From positions 2,294,001-2,358,000 of the forward strand of contig NZ_CCSF01000001.1 of the NCBI RefSeq assembly GCF_000756775.1: DNA of 64,000 nucleotides, in the 5' to 3' direction. The translations under genes were made by a program, and so were the position numbers. Shown here piece after piece: positions 18,535-27,642 of the stretch. The stretch comes from Pseudomonas saudiphocaensis (lineage in GTDB: Bacteria > Pseudomonadota > Gammaproteobacteria > Pseudomonadales > Pseudomonadaceae). A model generated the notes under the pieces. It searched no databases. It was not told the origin of the DNA and was given only the letters and a program-made list of their open reading frames with translations. Position 1 is the first letter of the stretch; each line of letters starts with the position of its first letter.

Positions 18535-18560
18535 AACGCCCCGTCCGGGGCGTTTTTTTT
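18535..18560 (+). terminator. Rho-independent terminator of asmA-mutY-yggX
   Basis: AACGCCCC and GGGGCGTT pair around a GTCC loop, followed by an eight-T run, 14 bases past the yggX stop. Confidence 0.9.
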
Positions 18561-18622
18561 GCCGTGCAAAGACTCCCACAGCGCTAAATGCCCGCCCCTG
18601 CTAAATATTTTCGATTCCGCGC

Positions 18623-18651
18623 TTGACAGTCAAAAGCCAAATCCGTCTAAT
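18623..18651 (+). promoter_or_regulatory. Promoter of tRNA-Phe
   Basis: TTGACA (18623-18628) and TCTAAT (18646-18651) with exact 17-base spacing, 12 bases before the mature tRNA; a GC-rich discriminator follows, typical of stable RNA promoters. Confidence 0.8.
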
Positions 18652-18662
18652 AGCGCCCCGTT

Positions 18663-18738
18663 GCCCAGGTAGCTCAGTCGGTAGAGCAGGGGATTGAAAA
18701 TCCCCGTGTCGGCGGTTCGATTCCGTCCCTGGGCACCA
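18663..18738 (+). tRNA. tRNA-Phe (GAA)
   Basis: A 76-nt cloverleaf: acceptor GCCCAGG pairs with CCTGGGC, the D arm carries AGCTCAGTCGGTAGAGC, the anticodon loop reads TTGAAAA (GAA), the T loop contains GGTTCGATTCC, and CCA is encoded. All stems pair. Confidence 0.97.
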
Positions 18739-18781
18739 CTCTTTCGTTTCGAGTGGTGCAGAAAAGCCATTCGAAACTCGC

Positions 18782-18807
18782 AAAAACCCGCCTAGTGCGG
18801 GTTTTTT
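18782..18807 (+). terminator. Rho-independent terminator of tRNA-Phe
   Basis: AAAACCCGC and GCGGGTTTT with loop CTAGT, ending in six T. It lies 44 bases past the tRNA. Confidence 0.9.
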
Positions 18808-18951
18808 GTTGCCTGCGTTTTTTTGCCTGTCAGCACTTCACCCGCGCATTTCACACAGCAATTCTGGACTAGGCCGGGATCGACTGATATGAAATAGCCA
18901 TGTGAGCGTCTTACTCCAATAAAAATAAAGCTGGCTAGGGAGCGCAACGCA

Positions 18952-19734
18952 GTGCGGAGACTATTCTCGACCCTCTCGATCTGGGCGATGCTGGCTGTTG
19001 CGCCGGCGATGGCTGAGCAGTGGGCATTCGTGACCGAGGATTTCCCACCCTTCACTCACCCCGCCGAAGACCTCGGCAGCCTTGAGACCGGCGTAATGGC
19101 GGGCGGACCTCTGGTGGAGATCGTGCAAAGTGTCTGTGCACGTCTCGACCGGGAATGCACGATCATGCTGCACCCCTGGCAGCGGGCACTACGGATGGCC
19201 GAACAGGGTGAAGCGGACGGCATATTCACCGTGGTCCGCTCCCCCGACCGCGAACGCGAATTTCATATCAGCCGAATGCTGGTGACCTCTCGTTACAGCG
19301 TCTTCGCCCGCGACGAAAGCAACTTCGTCTTCTCCGGCCCGAATGATCTGGCCGGCCGCACGGTTGGGGTTTACGGGCCATCCGGCACGTCCTGGCTATT
19401 GTCCGAACGCCTCAAGTCCATCGCAGATGTGCGCATCCACATGACCTTGAACAACCGACGTCTGCTGAACATGTTGCAGTCCGAGCGCTTTGGTCAGGAA
19501 GGGCTCGCGGTGGTAAATCAGGACGTCGCCTGGCACCTGATCGAAGACGAAGAACTCCACGGTCTACGCGAGGCAGGCGAGCTGGCGGTGGTCTACTACG
19601 GTATCGGCCTTTCGCGAAAGCGAGTCAGCGAAGAACAGTTCCAGGCGTTCGAGCAGGCTCTGGATGGAGCCATTACCGACGGCACCGTACCCAGGATTTT
19701 GCGCCGCTATCGGCTAGAAGCCGCTTATCCATAG
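18952..19734 (+). CDS. Periplasmic solute-binding protein
   Basis: A 260-residue PBP-like protein with signal peptide (residues 1-22, ending APAMAE), AFVTEDFPPFTH near the start, and the two-lobe fold of amino-acid-type binding proteins (LAGRTVGVYGPSGTSWLL). It begins at GTG with TAGGGAGCG upstream. There is no ABC partner on this transcript; the transporter 270 bases downstream has its own binding protein. Many Pseudomonas carry such orphan SBP paralogues; the ligand is unknown. Confidence 0.82.
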   Translation: MRRLFSTLSIWAMLAVAPAMAEQWAFVTEDFPPFTHPAEDLGSLETGVMAGGPLVEIVQSVCARLDRECTIMLHPWQRALRMAEQGEADGIFTVVRSPDREREFHISRMLVTSRYSVFARDESNFVFSGPNDLAGRTVGVYGPSGTSWLLSERLKSIADVRIHMTLNNRRLLNMLQSERFGQEGLAVVNQDVAWHLIEDEELHGLREAGELAVVYYGIGLSRKRVSEEQFQAFEQALDGAITDGTVPRILRRYRLEAAYP

Positions 19735-20004
19735 CCTTACGGCTGATCGAGCCCTCGGACAAAACCGAAACCTGATGCGGCCAAACCGTGCAAACTCATC
19801 TATATAGGTAAAGGCGATCTGCCGCGACCGATCCGACGCCCAGGTAAAGTGACCAGCCAGTCACGCTCATGACAAAGGCATCACGCTTGGCGCCGGCCCT
19901 CGCCCATGCTAGGTTTGCGCCCGCCAGGATGGCGAGCAGTCAGCCGGAGCGCATCAATACGGAATCAGGCCGGCTGAAGCACAGGCCTGACAAGAGGAAG
20001 TTCA

Positions 20005-20778
20005 ATGGCCGAGGCCATACCTGCACTGGAAATCCGCAACCTGCACAAGCGCTACGGCGAGCTGGAGGTTCTCAAAGGTATTTCGCTGACGGCGCACGAC
20101 GGTGACGTCATTTCCATTCTCGGCTCGTCGGGTTCGGGAAAATCCACCTTTCTGCGTTGCATCAACCTGCTGGAAAACCCCCACGAAGGCGAGATTCTGG
20201 TCGCCGGCGAACAGCTCAAGCTCAAGCGCGCCAAAGACGGTGATCTGGTTGCGGCTGACGCCAAGCAGATCAACCGAATGCGCAGCAAACTAGGTTTCGT
20301 GTTCCAGAACTTCAACCTCTGGCCGCACATGAGCGTGCTCGACAACATCATCGAAGCGCCACGCCGGGTGCTTGGCCAGAGCAAGGCAGAAGCCACGGAA
20401 ATTGCCGAAGCACTACTGGCCAAGGTCGGCATCGCTGATAAGCGTCACGTCTATCCCAACCAGCTGTCCGGCGGCCAGCAGCAGCGTGCGGCCATCGCCC
20501 GCACCCTGGCCATGCAACCGAAGGTGATCCTTTTCGACGAGCCGACTTCGGCGCTGGACCCGGAAATGGTACAAGAAGTGCTAGCAGTAATTCGCTCGCT
20601 CGCCGAAGAGGGGCGCACCATGCTGCTGGTCACCCATGAGATGAATTTCGCCAAGCAAGTCTCCAGCGAAGTGGTTTTCCTCCACCAGGGTCTGGTCGAG
20701 GAGCAAGGAACGCCCGCGCAGGTATTTGACAACCCGCATTCGGCGCGCTGTAAACAGTTCATGTCCAGCCATCGTTAA
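20005..20778 (+). CDS. Polar amino acid ABC transporter, ATP-binding protein
   Basis: A 257-residue ATPase with Walker [10 protein letters not shown] (about residues 39-47), signature LSGGQQQR, Walker [13 protein letters not shown] and the switch His in LLVTHEM. Closest to the HisP/AotP type that drives uptake of basic or polar amino acids. First of four genes (ATPase, binding protein, two permeases). The 270-base gap upstream holds no clear gene; TTGGCG-17-TAGGTT near 19887-19915 is a weak promoter candidate. Confidence 0.93.
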   Translation: MAEAIPALEIRNLHKRYGELEVLKGISLTAHDGDVISILGSSGSGKSTFLRCINLLENPHEGEILVAGEQLKLKRAKDGDLVAADAKQINRMRSKLGFVFQNFNLWPHMSVLDNIIEAPRRVLGQSKAEATEIAEALLAKVGIADKRHVYPNQLSGGQQQRAAIARTLAMQPKVILFDEPTSALDPEMVQEVLAVIRSLAEEGRTMLLVTHEMNFAKQVSSEVVFLHQGLVEEQGTPAQVFDNPHSARCKQFMSSHR

Positions 20779-20793
20779 TGGAGCAACACCCGC

Positions 20794-21549
20794 ATGAAAA
20801 GCTATAAGAAGATTCTGCTGACCGCTGCTGCATCCCTGATCATCGGTACCCAGGCTTTCGCTGCGGAGAAACTGCGCATCGGCACCGAGGGCGCCTACCC
20901 GCCCTTCAACCTTATCGACGCCAGCGGCCAGGTAGTCGGCTTCGACCTGGATATCTCGCACGCCCTCTGCGCCAAGATGGAAGTGGAATGCGAAGTGGTG
21001 ACCTCCGACTGGGACGGCATCATTCCTGCTCTCAACGCGCGCAAGTTCGACTTCCTTGCAGCCTCCATGTCGATCACTGAAGAGCGCAAGAACGCCGTCG
21101 ACTTCACCGACCACTACTACACCAACAAGCTGCAGTTCGTAGCCCCCAAGTCGGTGGATTTCAAGACCGACAAGGGCTACCTGAGGGGCAAGGTGATCGG
21201 CGCCCAGCGCGCTACCATTGCCGGCACCTGGCTGGAAGACAACATGGATGGCGTGGTTACCATCAACCTCTACGACACCCAGGAAAACGCCTACCTGGAC
21301 CTAGCCAGCGGTCGCGTTGACGGCATCCTCGCCGACACCTTCGTGCAGTGGGAATGGCTCAAGAGCGATGCCGGCAAGGACTTCGAATTCAAGGGCGAGC
21401 CGGTGTTCGACGATGACAAGATCGCCATCGCCGTGCGCAAGGGTAACGACGAACTGCGCGAGCGCCTGAACAAGGCACTGGCGGAAATCATCGCTGACGG
21501 TACCTACAAGCAGATCAACGAAAAGTATTTCCCGTTCAGCATTTACTGA
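20794..21549 (+). CDS. Polar amino acid ABC transporter, substrate-binding protein
   Basis: A 251-residue binding protein with signal peptide (residues 1-23, ending TQAFA) and the lysine/arginine/ornithine-type start LRIGTEGAYPPFNLID, then FDLDISHALCAKM and DGIIPALNARKFD. The ligand is likely a basic amino acid or opine-like compound, by family resemblance. It lies 15 bases after the ATPase gene and is followed by a strong hairpin before the permeases. Confidence 0.92.
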   Translation: MKSYKKILLTAAASLIIGTQAFAAEKLRIGTEGAYPPFNLIDASGQVVGFDLDISHALCAKMEVECEVVTSDWDGIIPALNARKFDFLAASMSITEERKNAVDFTDHYYTNKLQFVAPKSVDFKTDKGYLRGKVIGAQRATIAGTWLEDNMDGVVTINLYDTQENAYLDLASGRVDGILADTFVQWEWLKSDAGKDFEFKGEPVFDDDKIAIAVRKGNDELRERLNKALAEIIADGTYKQINEKYFPFSIY

Positions 21550-21562
21550 TCCGACCGAACCG

Positions 21563-21604
21563 AAGCCCGGCCGCCACATAACTGGCGGGCCGGGCTTTGG
21601 TGTT
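21563..21604 (+). terminator. Intercistronic hairpin after the binding-protein gene
   Basis: AAGCCCGGCC-GCCA pairs with TGGC-GGGCCGGGCTT (one bulged base), a stem of about 14 bp followed by a weak T-rich tail. It sits between the binding-protein and permease genes, where partial termination or 3' protection would raise binding protein over membrane components. Confidence 0.7.
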
Positions 21605-21613
21605 TGAGCTTCT

Positions 21614-22309
21614 ATGATTCCCGACCTTCACGGATTCGGTCCGGCACTGATCGCCGGCACCTGGATGACTATTCAGCTGGCTCTGGCGTCGTTGGCGCTG
21701 GGGCTGGTACTCGGCCTGCTCGGCGCCCTGGCCAAGACCTCGCCTTATGTGGCCATGCGCTGGGTAGGCGGCACTTACTCGACCATCGTGCGCGGCGTCC
21801 CGGAGCTGATCTGGGTCCTGTTGATCTACTTCGGCACCATCAACCTGGTGCGCTGGCTCGGCACCCTGGTGGGCATTGACGAGCTCGCACTAAGCCCTTT
21901 CGCCGCCGGCACCATCGCTCTGGGCCTGTGCTTTGGGGCCTACGCCACGGAAGTATTCCGCGGCGCACTGCTGGCGATTCCCAAGGGGCACCGTGAAGCC
22001 GGCCTGGCATTGGGCCTGGGCAAGCGGCGGATCTTCCTGCGCCTGATCCTGCCGCAGATGTGGCGCCTGGCCCTGCCGGGGCTGGGCAACCTGTTCATGA
22101 TTCTGATGAAGGACACCGCGCTGGTTTCGGTGATTGGTCTGGAGGAGATCATGCGCCGCTCACAGATCGCCGTGACCGCCAGCAAGGAGCCCTTCACCTT
22201 CTTCATCGTCGCCGCGTTCATCTACCTGGGGCTGACGGTGATCGCCATGATTGGCATGCACTTCCTTGAAAAACGCGCCGGCCGCGGCTTCAGCAGGAGC
22301 GCCGCATGA
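21614..22309 (+). CDS. Polar amino acid ABC transporter, permease 1
   Basis: A 231-residue HisQ/HisM-type permease with an opening helix after LIAGTWMTIQLA, about five hydrophobic segments, and the cytoplasmic EAA loop (GHREAGLALGLGKRRIFLRLILPQ, in part) that contacts the ATPase. It heads the permease half of the operon and its stop overlaps the next start. Confidence 0.93.
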   Translation: MIPDLHGFGPALIAGTWMTIQLALASLALGLVLGLLGALAKTSPYVAMRWVGGTYSTIVRGVPELIWVLLIYFGTINLVRWLGTLVGIDELALSPFAAGTIALGLCFGAYATEVFRGALLAIPKGHREAGLALGLGKRRIFLRLILPQMWRLALPGLGNLFMILMKDTALVSVIGLEEIMRRSQIAVTASKEPFTFFIVAAFIYLGLTVIAMIGMHFLEKRAGRGFSRSAA

Positions 22310-22995
22310 CCTGGGAAATTTTCATCAAGTGGCTGCCAAGCTTCCTCGACGGCGCCTGGCTGACGCTGCAACTGGTCGGGGTATCGGTCATAGCCGGCCT
22401 GATCTTCGCCATCCCGCTGGGCATTGCCCGTTCGTCGCGCCACTTTCCGGTGCGTGCGCTGCCGTATGCCTATATTTTCTTCTTCCGCGGCACACCGCTG
22501 CTGGTGCAGTTGTTCCTGGTCTATTACGGATTGGCGCAATTCGATGCAGTACGCCAGAGCGCCCTCTGGCCCTACCTGCGCGACCCCTACTGGTGCGCAA
22601 TCCTCACCATGACCCTGCACACGGCCGCCTATATCGCCGAGATCATCCGCGGTGCGATCCAGAACGTGCCAGCCGGAGAAGTCGAAGCGGCCCGCGCGCT
22701 GGGCATGTCACGCAGCCAGACGCTGTGGCACATCATCCTGCCGCGCGCCACGCGCATCGGCCTGCCGGCCTACAGCAACGAAGTGATCCTGATGCTCAAG
22801 GCCAGCGCTCTGGCCAGCACCATCACCCTGCTGGAGCTGACCGGCATGGCGCGCAAGATCGCCGCACGCACCTACCTGCACGAGGAAATGTTCCTTACCG
22901 CCGGTGTGATCTACCTGGTCATCGCCTTTATCCTGATGCAGGGCTTCAAGCTGCTGGAGCGCTGGTTGCGGGTGGACGCCTGTCAGGGCCGCTAA
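22306..22995 (+). CDS. Polar amino acid ABC transporter, permease 2
   Basis: A 229-residue permease paired with the one upstream (ATGA overlap). It has FFFRGTPLLVQLFLVYYG, typical of HisM-like subunits, and the EAA loop GEVEAARALGMSRSQTLWHI. The two permeases would form a heterodimeric channel with the ATPase and binding protein. A palindromic repeat element follows 8 bases after the stop. Confidence 0.93.
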   Translation: MTWEIFIKWLPSFLDGAWLTLQLVGVSVIAGLIFAIPLGIARSSRHFPVRALPYAYIFFFRGTPLLVQLFLVYYGLAQFDAVRQSALWPYLRDPYWCAILTMTLHTAAYIAEIIRGAIQNVPAGEVEAARALGMSRSQTLWHIILPRATRIGLPAYSNEVILMLKASALASTITLLELTGMARKIAARTYLHEEMFLTAGVIYLVIAFILMQGFKLLERWLRVDACQGR

Positions 22996-23002
22996 ACCGA
23001 CC

Positions 23003-23102
23003 GTAGGGTGGATCACGCTTTATCGATCCACCGGGTGGCGAACCACGGGGTTGCGCCACCGAACGGAGCCACGGTGGATGTAAAAGGCGACATCCACCCT
23101 AC
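23003..23102. repeat. TAGGGTGGAT palindromic repeat element
   Basis: A 100-bp element with perfect 11-bp inverted ends (GTAGGGTGGAT, ATCCACCCTAC) and internal inverted GGTGG/CCACC segments. It is intergenic, right after the ABC operon. Similar ends occur at 6764-6830. It looks like a non-autonomous REP/MITE-type dispersed repeat; it has no reading frame of its own. Confidence 0.75.
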
Positions 23103-23170
23103 GGCGCGAACGTGAAATCCTGCGGCGCGAGCGCTGTCAGACATACTCCACGTCAAGACGAGATCACCCA

Positions 23171-24064
23171 ATGCCCGCTGATATCCAACGCATCGTAATG
23201 GACCAGCTTGCCTGCTGGCGCATCCGCCGCGGTGACGCTGAGGTGCTGATCGCCGAACAGGGCGCACAGGTGCTCAGCTATCGCCAGGGCGAAATCCCGG
23301 TGATCTGGCTCAGCGAAGAAGCGGCCTTCATCCAAGGTCAGCCGGTACGCGGCGGCGTGCCGATCTGCTGGCCCTGGTTCGGCGACCTGTCGCGCAACCC
23401 CGATGAGGTGCGGGCGATGTACCAAGGCGAAGCCGAAGCGCCGTTCCACGGTCTGGTACGCAACCTGAACTGGCAGCTGACACAGCAGAGCTGCGAGGGC
23501 GACAGCGGCATGCTGGAGTTCACCTGCCCGCAAGCGCTGGGCGAGCTGCCCGGATGGCCACAGCGGGTGGAGTTGAGCCTGCAGGTCTGCCTCAACGAGC
23601 GTTTGCATATCAGCCTGACCAGCCACAACCTGAGCGACCGGCCGGTAGCCATCAGCCAGGCGCTACACAGCTATTTTGCCGTCGGCGACATTCAGCAGGT
23701 ATCGGTACAAGGTCTGGATGGGCGGCGCTATATCGAAACGCTGGAGGACTGGCAGCAACGCCAGCAACAGGGCGATCTGAAGATCAACGGTGAAACCGAC
23801 CGTATCTACCTGGAGCTGCCGCCGGTGCTGCAGCTGCTGGATCCGACCTGGAAGCGCCGCATCAGCCTGGAAACCAGCGGCTCCCACTCGGCAATCTTGT
23901 GGAATCCCTGGATCGACAAGGCTCAGCGCCTGTCACAGTTCGCCGATGATGCCTGGCAACGCATGCTGTGCATCGAAACCGCCAACGCCATGGACGACCG
24001 CATCCTTCTCGAAGCTGGCGCCACTCACACCCTGGGCGTCTCCATCGGGAGCGAAAGCCTGTAA
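23171..24064 (+). CDS. D-hexose-6-phosphate mutarotase
   Basis: A 297-residue galactose-mutarotase-like protein of the YeaD type, interconverting anomers of hexose 6-phosphates in the cytoplasm. Family signs: VRGGVPICWPWFGD for phosphate binding, PFHGLVRN (catalytic His region), LHSYFAVGDI and ILWNPWIDKA. Length is normal. It appears monocistronic, between a repeat element and a convergent gene. Confidence 0.9.
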   Translation: MPADIQRIVMDQLACWRIRRGDAEVLIAEQGAQVLSYRQGEIPVIWLSEEAAFIQGQPVRGGVPICWPWFGDLSRNPDEVRAMYQGEAEAPFHGLVRNLNWQLTQQSCEGDSGMLEFTCPQALGELPGWPQRVELSLQVCLNERLHISLTSHNLSDRPVAISQALHSYFAVGDIQQVSVQGLDGRRYIETLEDWQQRQQQGDLKINGETDRIYLELPPVLQLLDPTWKRRISLETSGSHSAILWNPWIDKAQRLSQFADDAWQRMLCIETANAMDDRILLEAGATHTLGVSIGSESL

Positions 24065-24176
24065 CCGAAGCCCCTCGGTGGCGGTTGATGACTGCGGATA
24101 ACGCATTTAGAGCCAAAAGCTTCGCGGCGAGGGCGCTGCCTCTCGGGTGACTACTACAGCCCGTAGGGCTGGCATC

Positions 24177-24847
24177 CTAAGCGCCCAGCTGCCGCAACCG
24201 CTCTTCGAGCAATACCGGAAAGCGCTTGAACCAGACCTGATTAAGCGGAGATGAGTGAGGTAGCGGATAGAGCGTAAAGCGTCGCGCAGGTCCGTCGCCG
24301 GCCTGCAACTCCACCTCAATGGAAGCACTGAAGCGGTCCTCGCGTCGCCAGAACCGCTCAAGCCGCGCCCGTACCGCAGCCGGCTGATCGATTCCGAACC
24401 AGAGGAAGGCCTCGCGGCCCAGGGTGATGATCGTCTCGCCATGCCAGTTCTCGACCAGCAGCTGGCGCACTAGCGGGTGAAAGCGGCGCTTGACCTTCAT
24501 CGACCACGCCTTGTTGCCGATGGGCTTGTACGGCACGGTGTTGATCCAGAAGAAGCGCCTGCCGGCCTCAAGCCCGGCGTCGAAATCCGGCATCGGCTCC
24601 CCGTAAAGCTGGCGATAAAGCACCTTGCGCACGATCTGCCCGCCGCTACCCACAAACGGCTCGCTGTGACGAACCTCCTCGCGGCCCGGATCGCGCCCGA
24701 AGAAGGCAATCGGCAGCCCGGCATCACCCAGCCCAATGATCGGCTCCAGCGGATCCTTGCCGAAGCACTGGTACACTTCTAGGTCGATGCCATCCAGCTG
24801 CGCGGCGAGTCGGTGAAAAGCTTGGCTTGTGCTTCGTCGAGGGGCAT
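24177..24847 (-). pseudogene. Uracil-DNA glycosylase family protein, frameshifted near the start
   Basis: The open frame 24776-24177 (199 aa from a GTG with no ribosome site) carries the UDG-superfamily motif GRDPGREEVRHSEPFVGSGG and a C-terminal PHSSPLN segment. Upstream, an ATG at 24847 with GGAGC before it encodes MPLDEAQAKLF, then leaves frame at the T4 run (A4 at 24816-24819 on the plus strand). Adding one base restores HRLAAQLDGIDLEVYQCFG into the downstream frame, giving about 223 aa. So either a 1-base deletion, a sequencing error, or a -1 shift; the heptamer is not a canonical slippery site. The catalytic domain lies after the break. Confidence 0.72.
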
Positions 24848-24865
24848 CGGTCGCTCCCGGCGTGG

Positions 24866-25396
24866 TTAGAACTCGTCTTCCTCGACCAACCGAACGCTGT
24901 CGGCGTTCAATGCATAGGCGGCATCCGCCAGATCGTTGCTGACCGGCTCGACACGCAGCGGACCATCAACCCACAGCGGTGCGTAGATATCTTCCAGGGC
25001 GATGCCCTGCGGATAGCGCACCAGCACAATCTGATTCGGCGGGGGCGGCGGCACGTGGATACAGGCGCCGGGATAAGGCACCAGGAAGAATTCGATGCTG
25101 CGCCCGCGGTTGTCGGTTTCCAGCGGCACCGGATAGCCGCCGAGGCGGATGTTCCTGCCATCGAGCGCGGCGACGGTCTTGCTCGAATACATCACATCCG
25201 GAAGCCCCTCGCCCTGCTTGAGGCCGCCCTGATCGCTGAACCCATCGGCCTCCGGCGAGTTGTGCTCGATCTCCGGCATATTTTCGAGGGCCAGGCGGTC
25301 CTCTTCCGGCATCAGCTCAAGCCAGTCCAGCTCCGCAGGTGCGGCCTGAACCATCAGCGGCAGCGCGAAAAGTAGCGAAAGACAGAAAGAACGCAT
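24866..25396 (-). CDS. DUF3299 domain-containing exported protein
   Basis: A 176-residue protein with signal peptide (residues 1-19, MVQAAPA) followed by the DUF3299 pattern: LGGYPVPLE, EFFLVPYPGACIHVPPPPPN and LVRYPQGI. These proteins are periplasmic and often sit with lipoprotein-export or ABC genes; function is unknown. The start at 25396 begins the signal peptide. A minus-strand TATACT at 25432-25427 may be its promoter. Confidence 0.85.
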   Translation of the reverse strand: MRSFCLSLLFALPLMVQAAPAELDWLELMPEEDRLALENMPEIEHNSPEADGFSDQGGLKQGEGLPDVMYSSKTVAALDGRNIRLGGYPVPLETDNRGRSIEFFLVPYPGACIHVPPPPPNQIVLVRYPQGIALEDIYAPLWVDGPLRVEPVSNDLADAAYALNADSVRLVEEDEF

Positions 25397-25603
25397 GGAG
25401 GCAGGCCAGTCGATTAGGTGGAGCGGAGTATATCTGTAGCGGTGGATCATTCGGCCTTCGATCCGGCAGGCCGAACACGTTCTCTTCACAGGCTATGTCG
25501 ACGGTTACCCCAGATCAGCAACAGCTGACAGAAGGGGCTTGAAGCAACGCCCTGAAATCAGCTGTAGCCAATTTAATCTCTAAGACCGGCTGATCAGGCA
25601 GCA

Positions 25604-25855
25604 CTAGCCCTTGCGGCTGGTCACCATGCCGTAGATCACCAACAGAATGATTGCGCCGATCACCGCACCGATAAAGCCCGCGCCCTCTCCCGCTTCGTAG
25701 AGGCCCAGCGCCTGGCCGCCATAGCTTGCCAGCAGAGAGCCACCGATACCCAGCAGGATGGTCATGATCCAGCCCATGCTGTCGTCGCCGGGTTTCAGGA
25801 AACGGGCGACAAGCCCCACGATAAGGCCGATGAAGATGGTTCCGATGATGCCCAT
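25604..25855 (-). CDS. GlsB/YeaQ/YmgE family stress-response membrane protein
   Basis: An 83-residue protein with three hydrophobic glycine-rich helices (MGIIGTIFIGLIVGLVAR, MTILLGIGGSLLASYGG, IGAVIGAIILLVIYG), the transglycosylase-associated protein layout. Members are small inner-membrane proteins often induced by stress; mechanism unknown. Stand-alone. Confidence 0.88.
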   Translation of the reverse strand: MGIIGTIFIGLIVGLVARFLKPGDDSMGWIMTILLGIGGSLLASYGGQALGLYEAGEGAGFIGAVIGAIILLVIYGMVTSRKG

Positions 25856-25950
25856 AGGCAGTCCCCCTCAAGTCCAAAGAAAGTTTTCGCCCTTCGTCAG
25901 ACCTGAAGCGGACCGGCCAGTTCGGCGGCGACGGCTTAAGACCGGGGTTT

Positions 25951-27036
25951 TCAGTCTCGCTGGATCAGGGTCTCGACGGCGGTGATCTGTCGGTCCAGCG
26001 TGGCACGGTCTGGGCAGCGCAAGGTGGCGTGGCCGACCTTGCGTCCGGCCTTGAACGCCTTGCCGTAGTGGTGCAGGTGGCAGTCCTGGACGGCGATGAC
26101 CTTTTCTACCGGCGGCACTTCACCAATGAAGTTGAGCATGGCGCTCTCGCCCAACTTGGCTGTCGAGCCCAGCGGCAGGCCGGTTACCGCACGCAGGTGG
26201 TTCTCGAACTGGCTGCACTCGGCGCCTTCGATGGTCCAGTGGCCGGAATTGTGCACCCGCGGCGCAATCTCGTTGGCCTTGAGGCCGCCGTCGATTTCGA
26301 AGAACTCGAATGCCAGCACGCCGACATAGTTCAGCTTGCTCAGCACCCGGCTGGCGTAGTCTTCGGCCAGTGCCTGCAGCGGATGATTGCTGCTGGCGAC
26401 CGAGAGCCGCAGGATGCCCGCTTCATGGGTGTTGTGCACCAGCGGATAGAAGCAGGTCTGTCCATCGCGACCACGCACTGCAATCAGCGAAACCTCGCCG
26501 GTGAAGGGCACGAAACCTTCGAGGATGCATGGCACACTGCCCAGCTCAGCGAAGGCATCGGTCACGTCCTCCGCCTTGCGCAATACTTTTTGACCCTTGC
26601 CGTCGTAACCCAGAGTGCGGGTCTTCAATACTGCCGGCAGACCGATGCTGGCAACGGCGGCGTTCAGGTCGTCCTGCGAGAGGACATCGGCGAACTCGGG
26701 TGTGGGTATACCCAGCTCCTTGAGCATGGACTTCTCGAACCAGCGATCACGGGCGATGCGCAGCGCCTCGGCGCTGGGAAACACCGGCACGAACTGCGAC
26801 AGGAAAGCCACGGTTTCCGCCGGCACGCTCTCGAATTCGAAGGTCACCAGGTCAACTTCGTCTGCCAGCTGGCGCAAGTGATCCTGATCGCCGTAATCGG
26901 CTCGCAGATGTTCACCCAGCGCAGCGGCACAGGCATCCGGCGCCGGATCGAGAAACGCGAAGGTCATGCCCAGCGGCGTACCCGCCAGAGCCAGCATGCG
27001 ACCCAGCTGGCCGCCACCGATTACGCCGATCTTCAT
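25951..27036 (-). CDS. purK: N5-carboxyaminoimidazole ribonucleotide synthase
   Basis: A 361-residue ATP-grasp enzyme making N5-CAIR from AIR, bicarbonate and ATP. It opens with IGVIGGGQLGRMLALAG, has VLKTRTLGYDGKGQ (ATP-binding) and ANEIAPRVHNSGHWTIE near the active site. Its ATG directly abuts the purE stop, so the two steps are co-expressed. Confidence 0.96.
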   Translation of the reverse strand: MKIGVIGGGQLGRMLALAGTPLGMTFAFLDPAPDACAAALGEHLRADYGDQDHLRQLADEVDLVTFEFESVPAETVAFLSQFVPVFPSAEALRIARDRWFEKSMLKELGIPTPEFADVLSQDDLNAAVASIGLPAVLKTRTLGYDGKGQKVLRKAEDVTDAFAELGSVPCILEGFVPFTGEVSLIAVRGRDGQTCFYPLVHNTHEAGILRLSVASSNHPLQALAEDYASRVLSKLNYVGVLAFEFFEIDGGLKANEIAPRVHNSGHWTIEGAECSQFENHLRAVTGLPLGSTAKLGESAMLNFIGEVPPVEKVIAVQDCHLHHYGKAFKAGRKVGHATLRCPDRATLDRQITAVETLIQRD

Positions 27037-27528
27037 TTACGCGTTCCTCGGGTCCGGGTTGTCGAGCACGGTTTGCGTCTGTTCATCGCGGAATTTCTTC
27101 AGTGCCGCATGATATTCGGGGAATTCGTGACCGATGATGCTCGCCGCCAACAGCGCGGCGTTGACCGCACCCGCCTTGCCGATCGCCAGGGTGGCCACCG
27201 GCACGCCGGCCGGCATCTGCACGATGGACAGCAGCGAATCCACGCCCGAGAGCATCGAAGACTGCACCGGCACGCCCAGTACCGGAAGGTGGGTCTTGGC
27301 TGCACACATGCCCGGAAGATGCGCTGCGCCGCCGGCTCCGGCGATGATCACGCGCAGCCCGCGTTCTTCCGCCTGCTCGGCGTACTGGAACAGCAGATCG
27401 GGCGTGCGGTGTGCAGACACCACGGTGACTTCATGGGGAATACCGAGCTTTTCCAGCATCTCGGCAGTATGGCTGAGGGTGGACCAGTCGGACTTGGAGC
27501 CCATGATCACGCCTACCAGTGCGGTCAT
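27037..27528 (-). CDS. purE: N5-CAIR mutase PurE
   Basis: A 163-residue PurE converting N5-CAIR to CAIR. Signature [13 protein letters not shown] at the start, [13 protein letters not shown] and [14 protein letters not shown] for nucleotide binding. The ATG at 27528 is chosen from the family N-terminus ([10 protein letters not shown]); the longer reading is leader sequence. Confidence 0.96.
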   Translation of the reverse strand: MTALVGVIMGSKSDWSTLSHTAEMLEKLGIPHEVTVVSAHRTPDLLFQYAEQAEERGLRVIIAGAGGAAHLPGMCAAKTHLPVLGVPVQSSMLSGVDSLLSIVQMPAGVPVATLAIGKAGAVNAALLAASIIGHEFPEYHAALKKFRDEQTQTVLDNPDPRNA

Positions 27529-27575
27529 CGTCGTGCCTCTTCGTTGTGCGCAGCGCAGCGCTACAAAACCAACAA

Positions 27576-27631
27576 GCCACGCATCCAGGGCGTGGCTCGC
27601 ATTCAGGGCAAACCAACGAGCGCGCTGGTTT
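27576..27631 (-). promoter_or_regulatory. Structured purE leader
   Basis: Between the probable start near 27636 and the purE ATG lies a leader of about 105 nt with two hairpins: AAACCA/TGGTTT (27610-27631) and GCCACGC/GCGTGGC (27576-27596). I recognise no known riboswitch. Confidence 0.4.
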
Positions 27632-27642
27632 GAAGGCGCGGC

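Noticed and set aside
24816-24822. Programmed frameshift site in the glycosylase-like gene
   Set aside because: The heptamer does not follow the X-XXY-YYZ rule and no downstream pseudoknot was evident; a deletion is simpler.
26029-27633. 534-codon frame opposite purK and purE
   Set aside because: Shadow of the purEK genes; no family signal.
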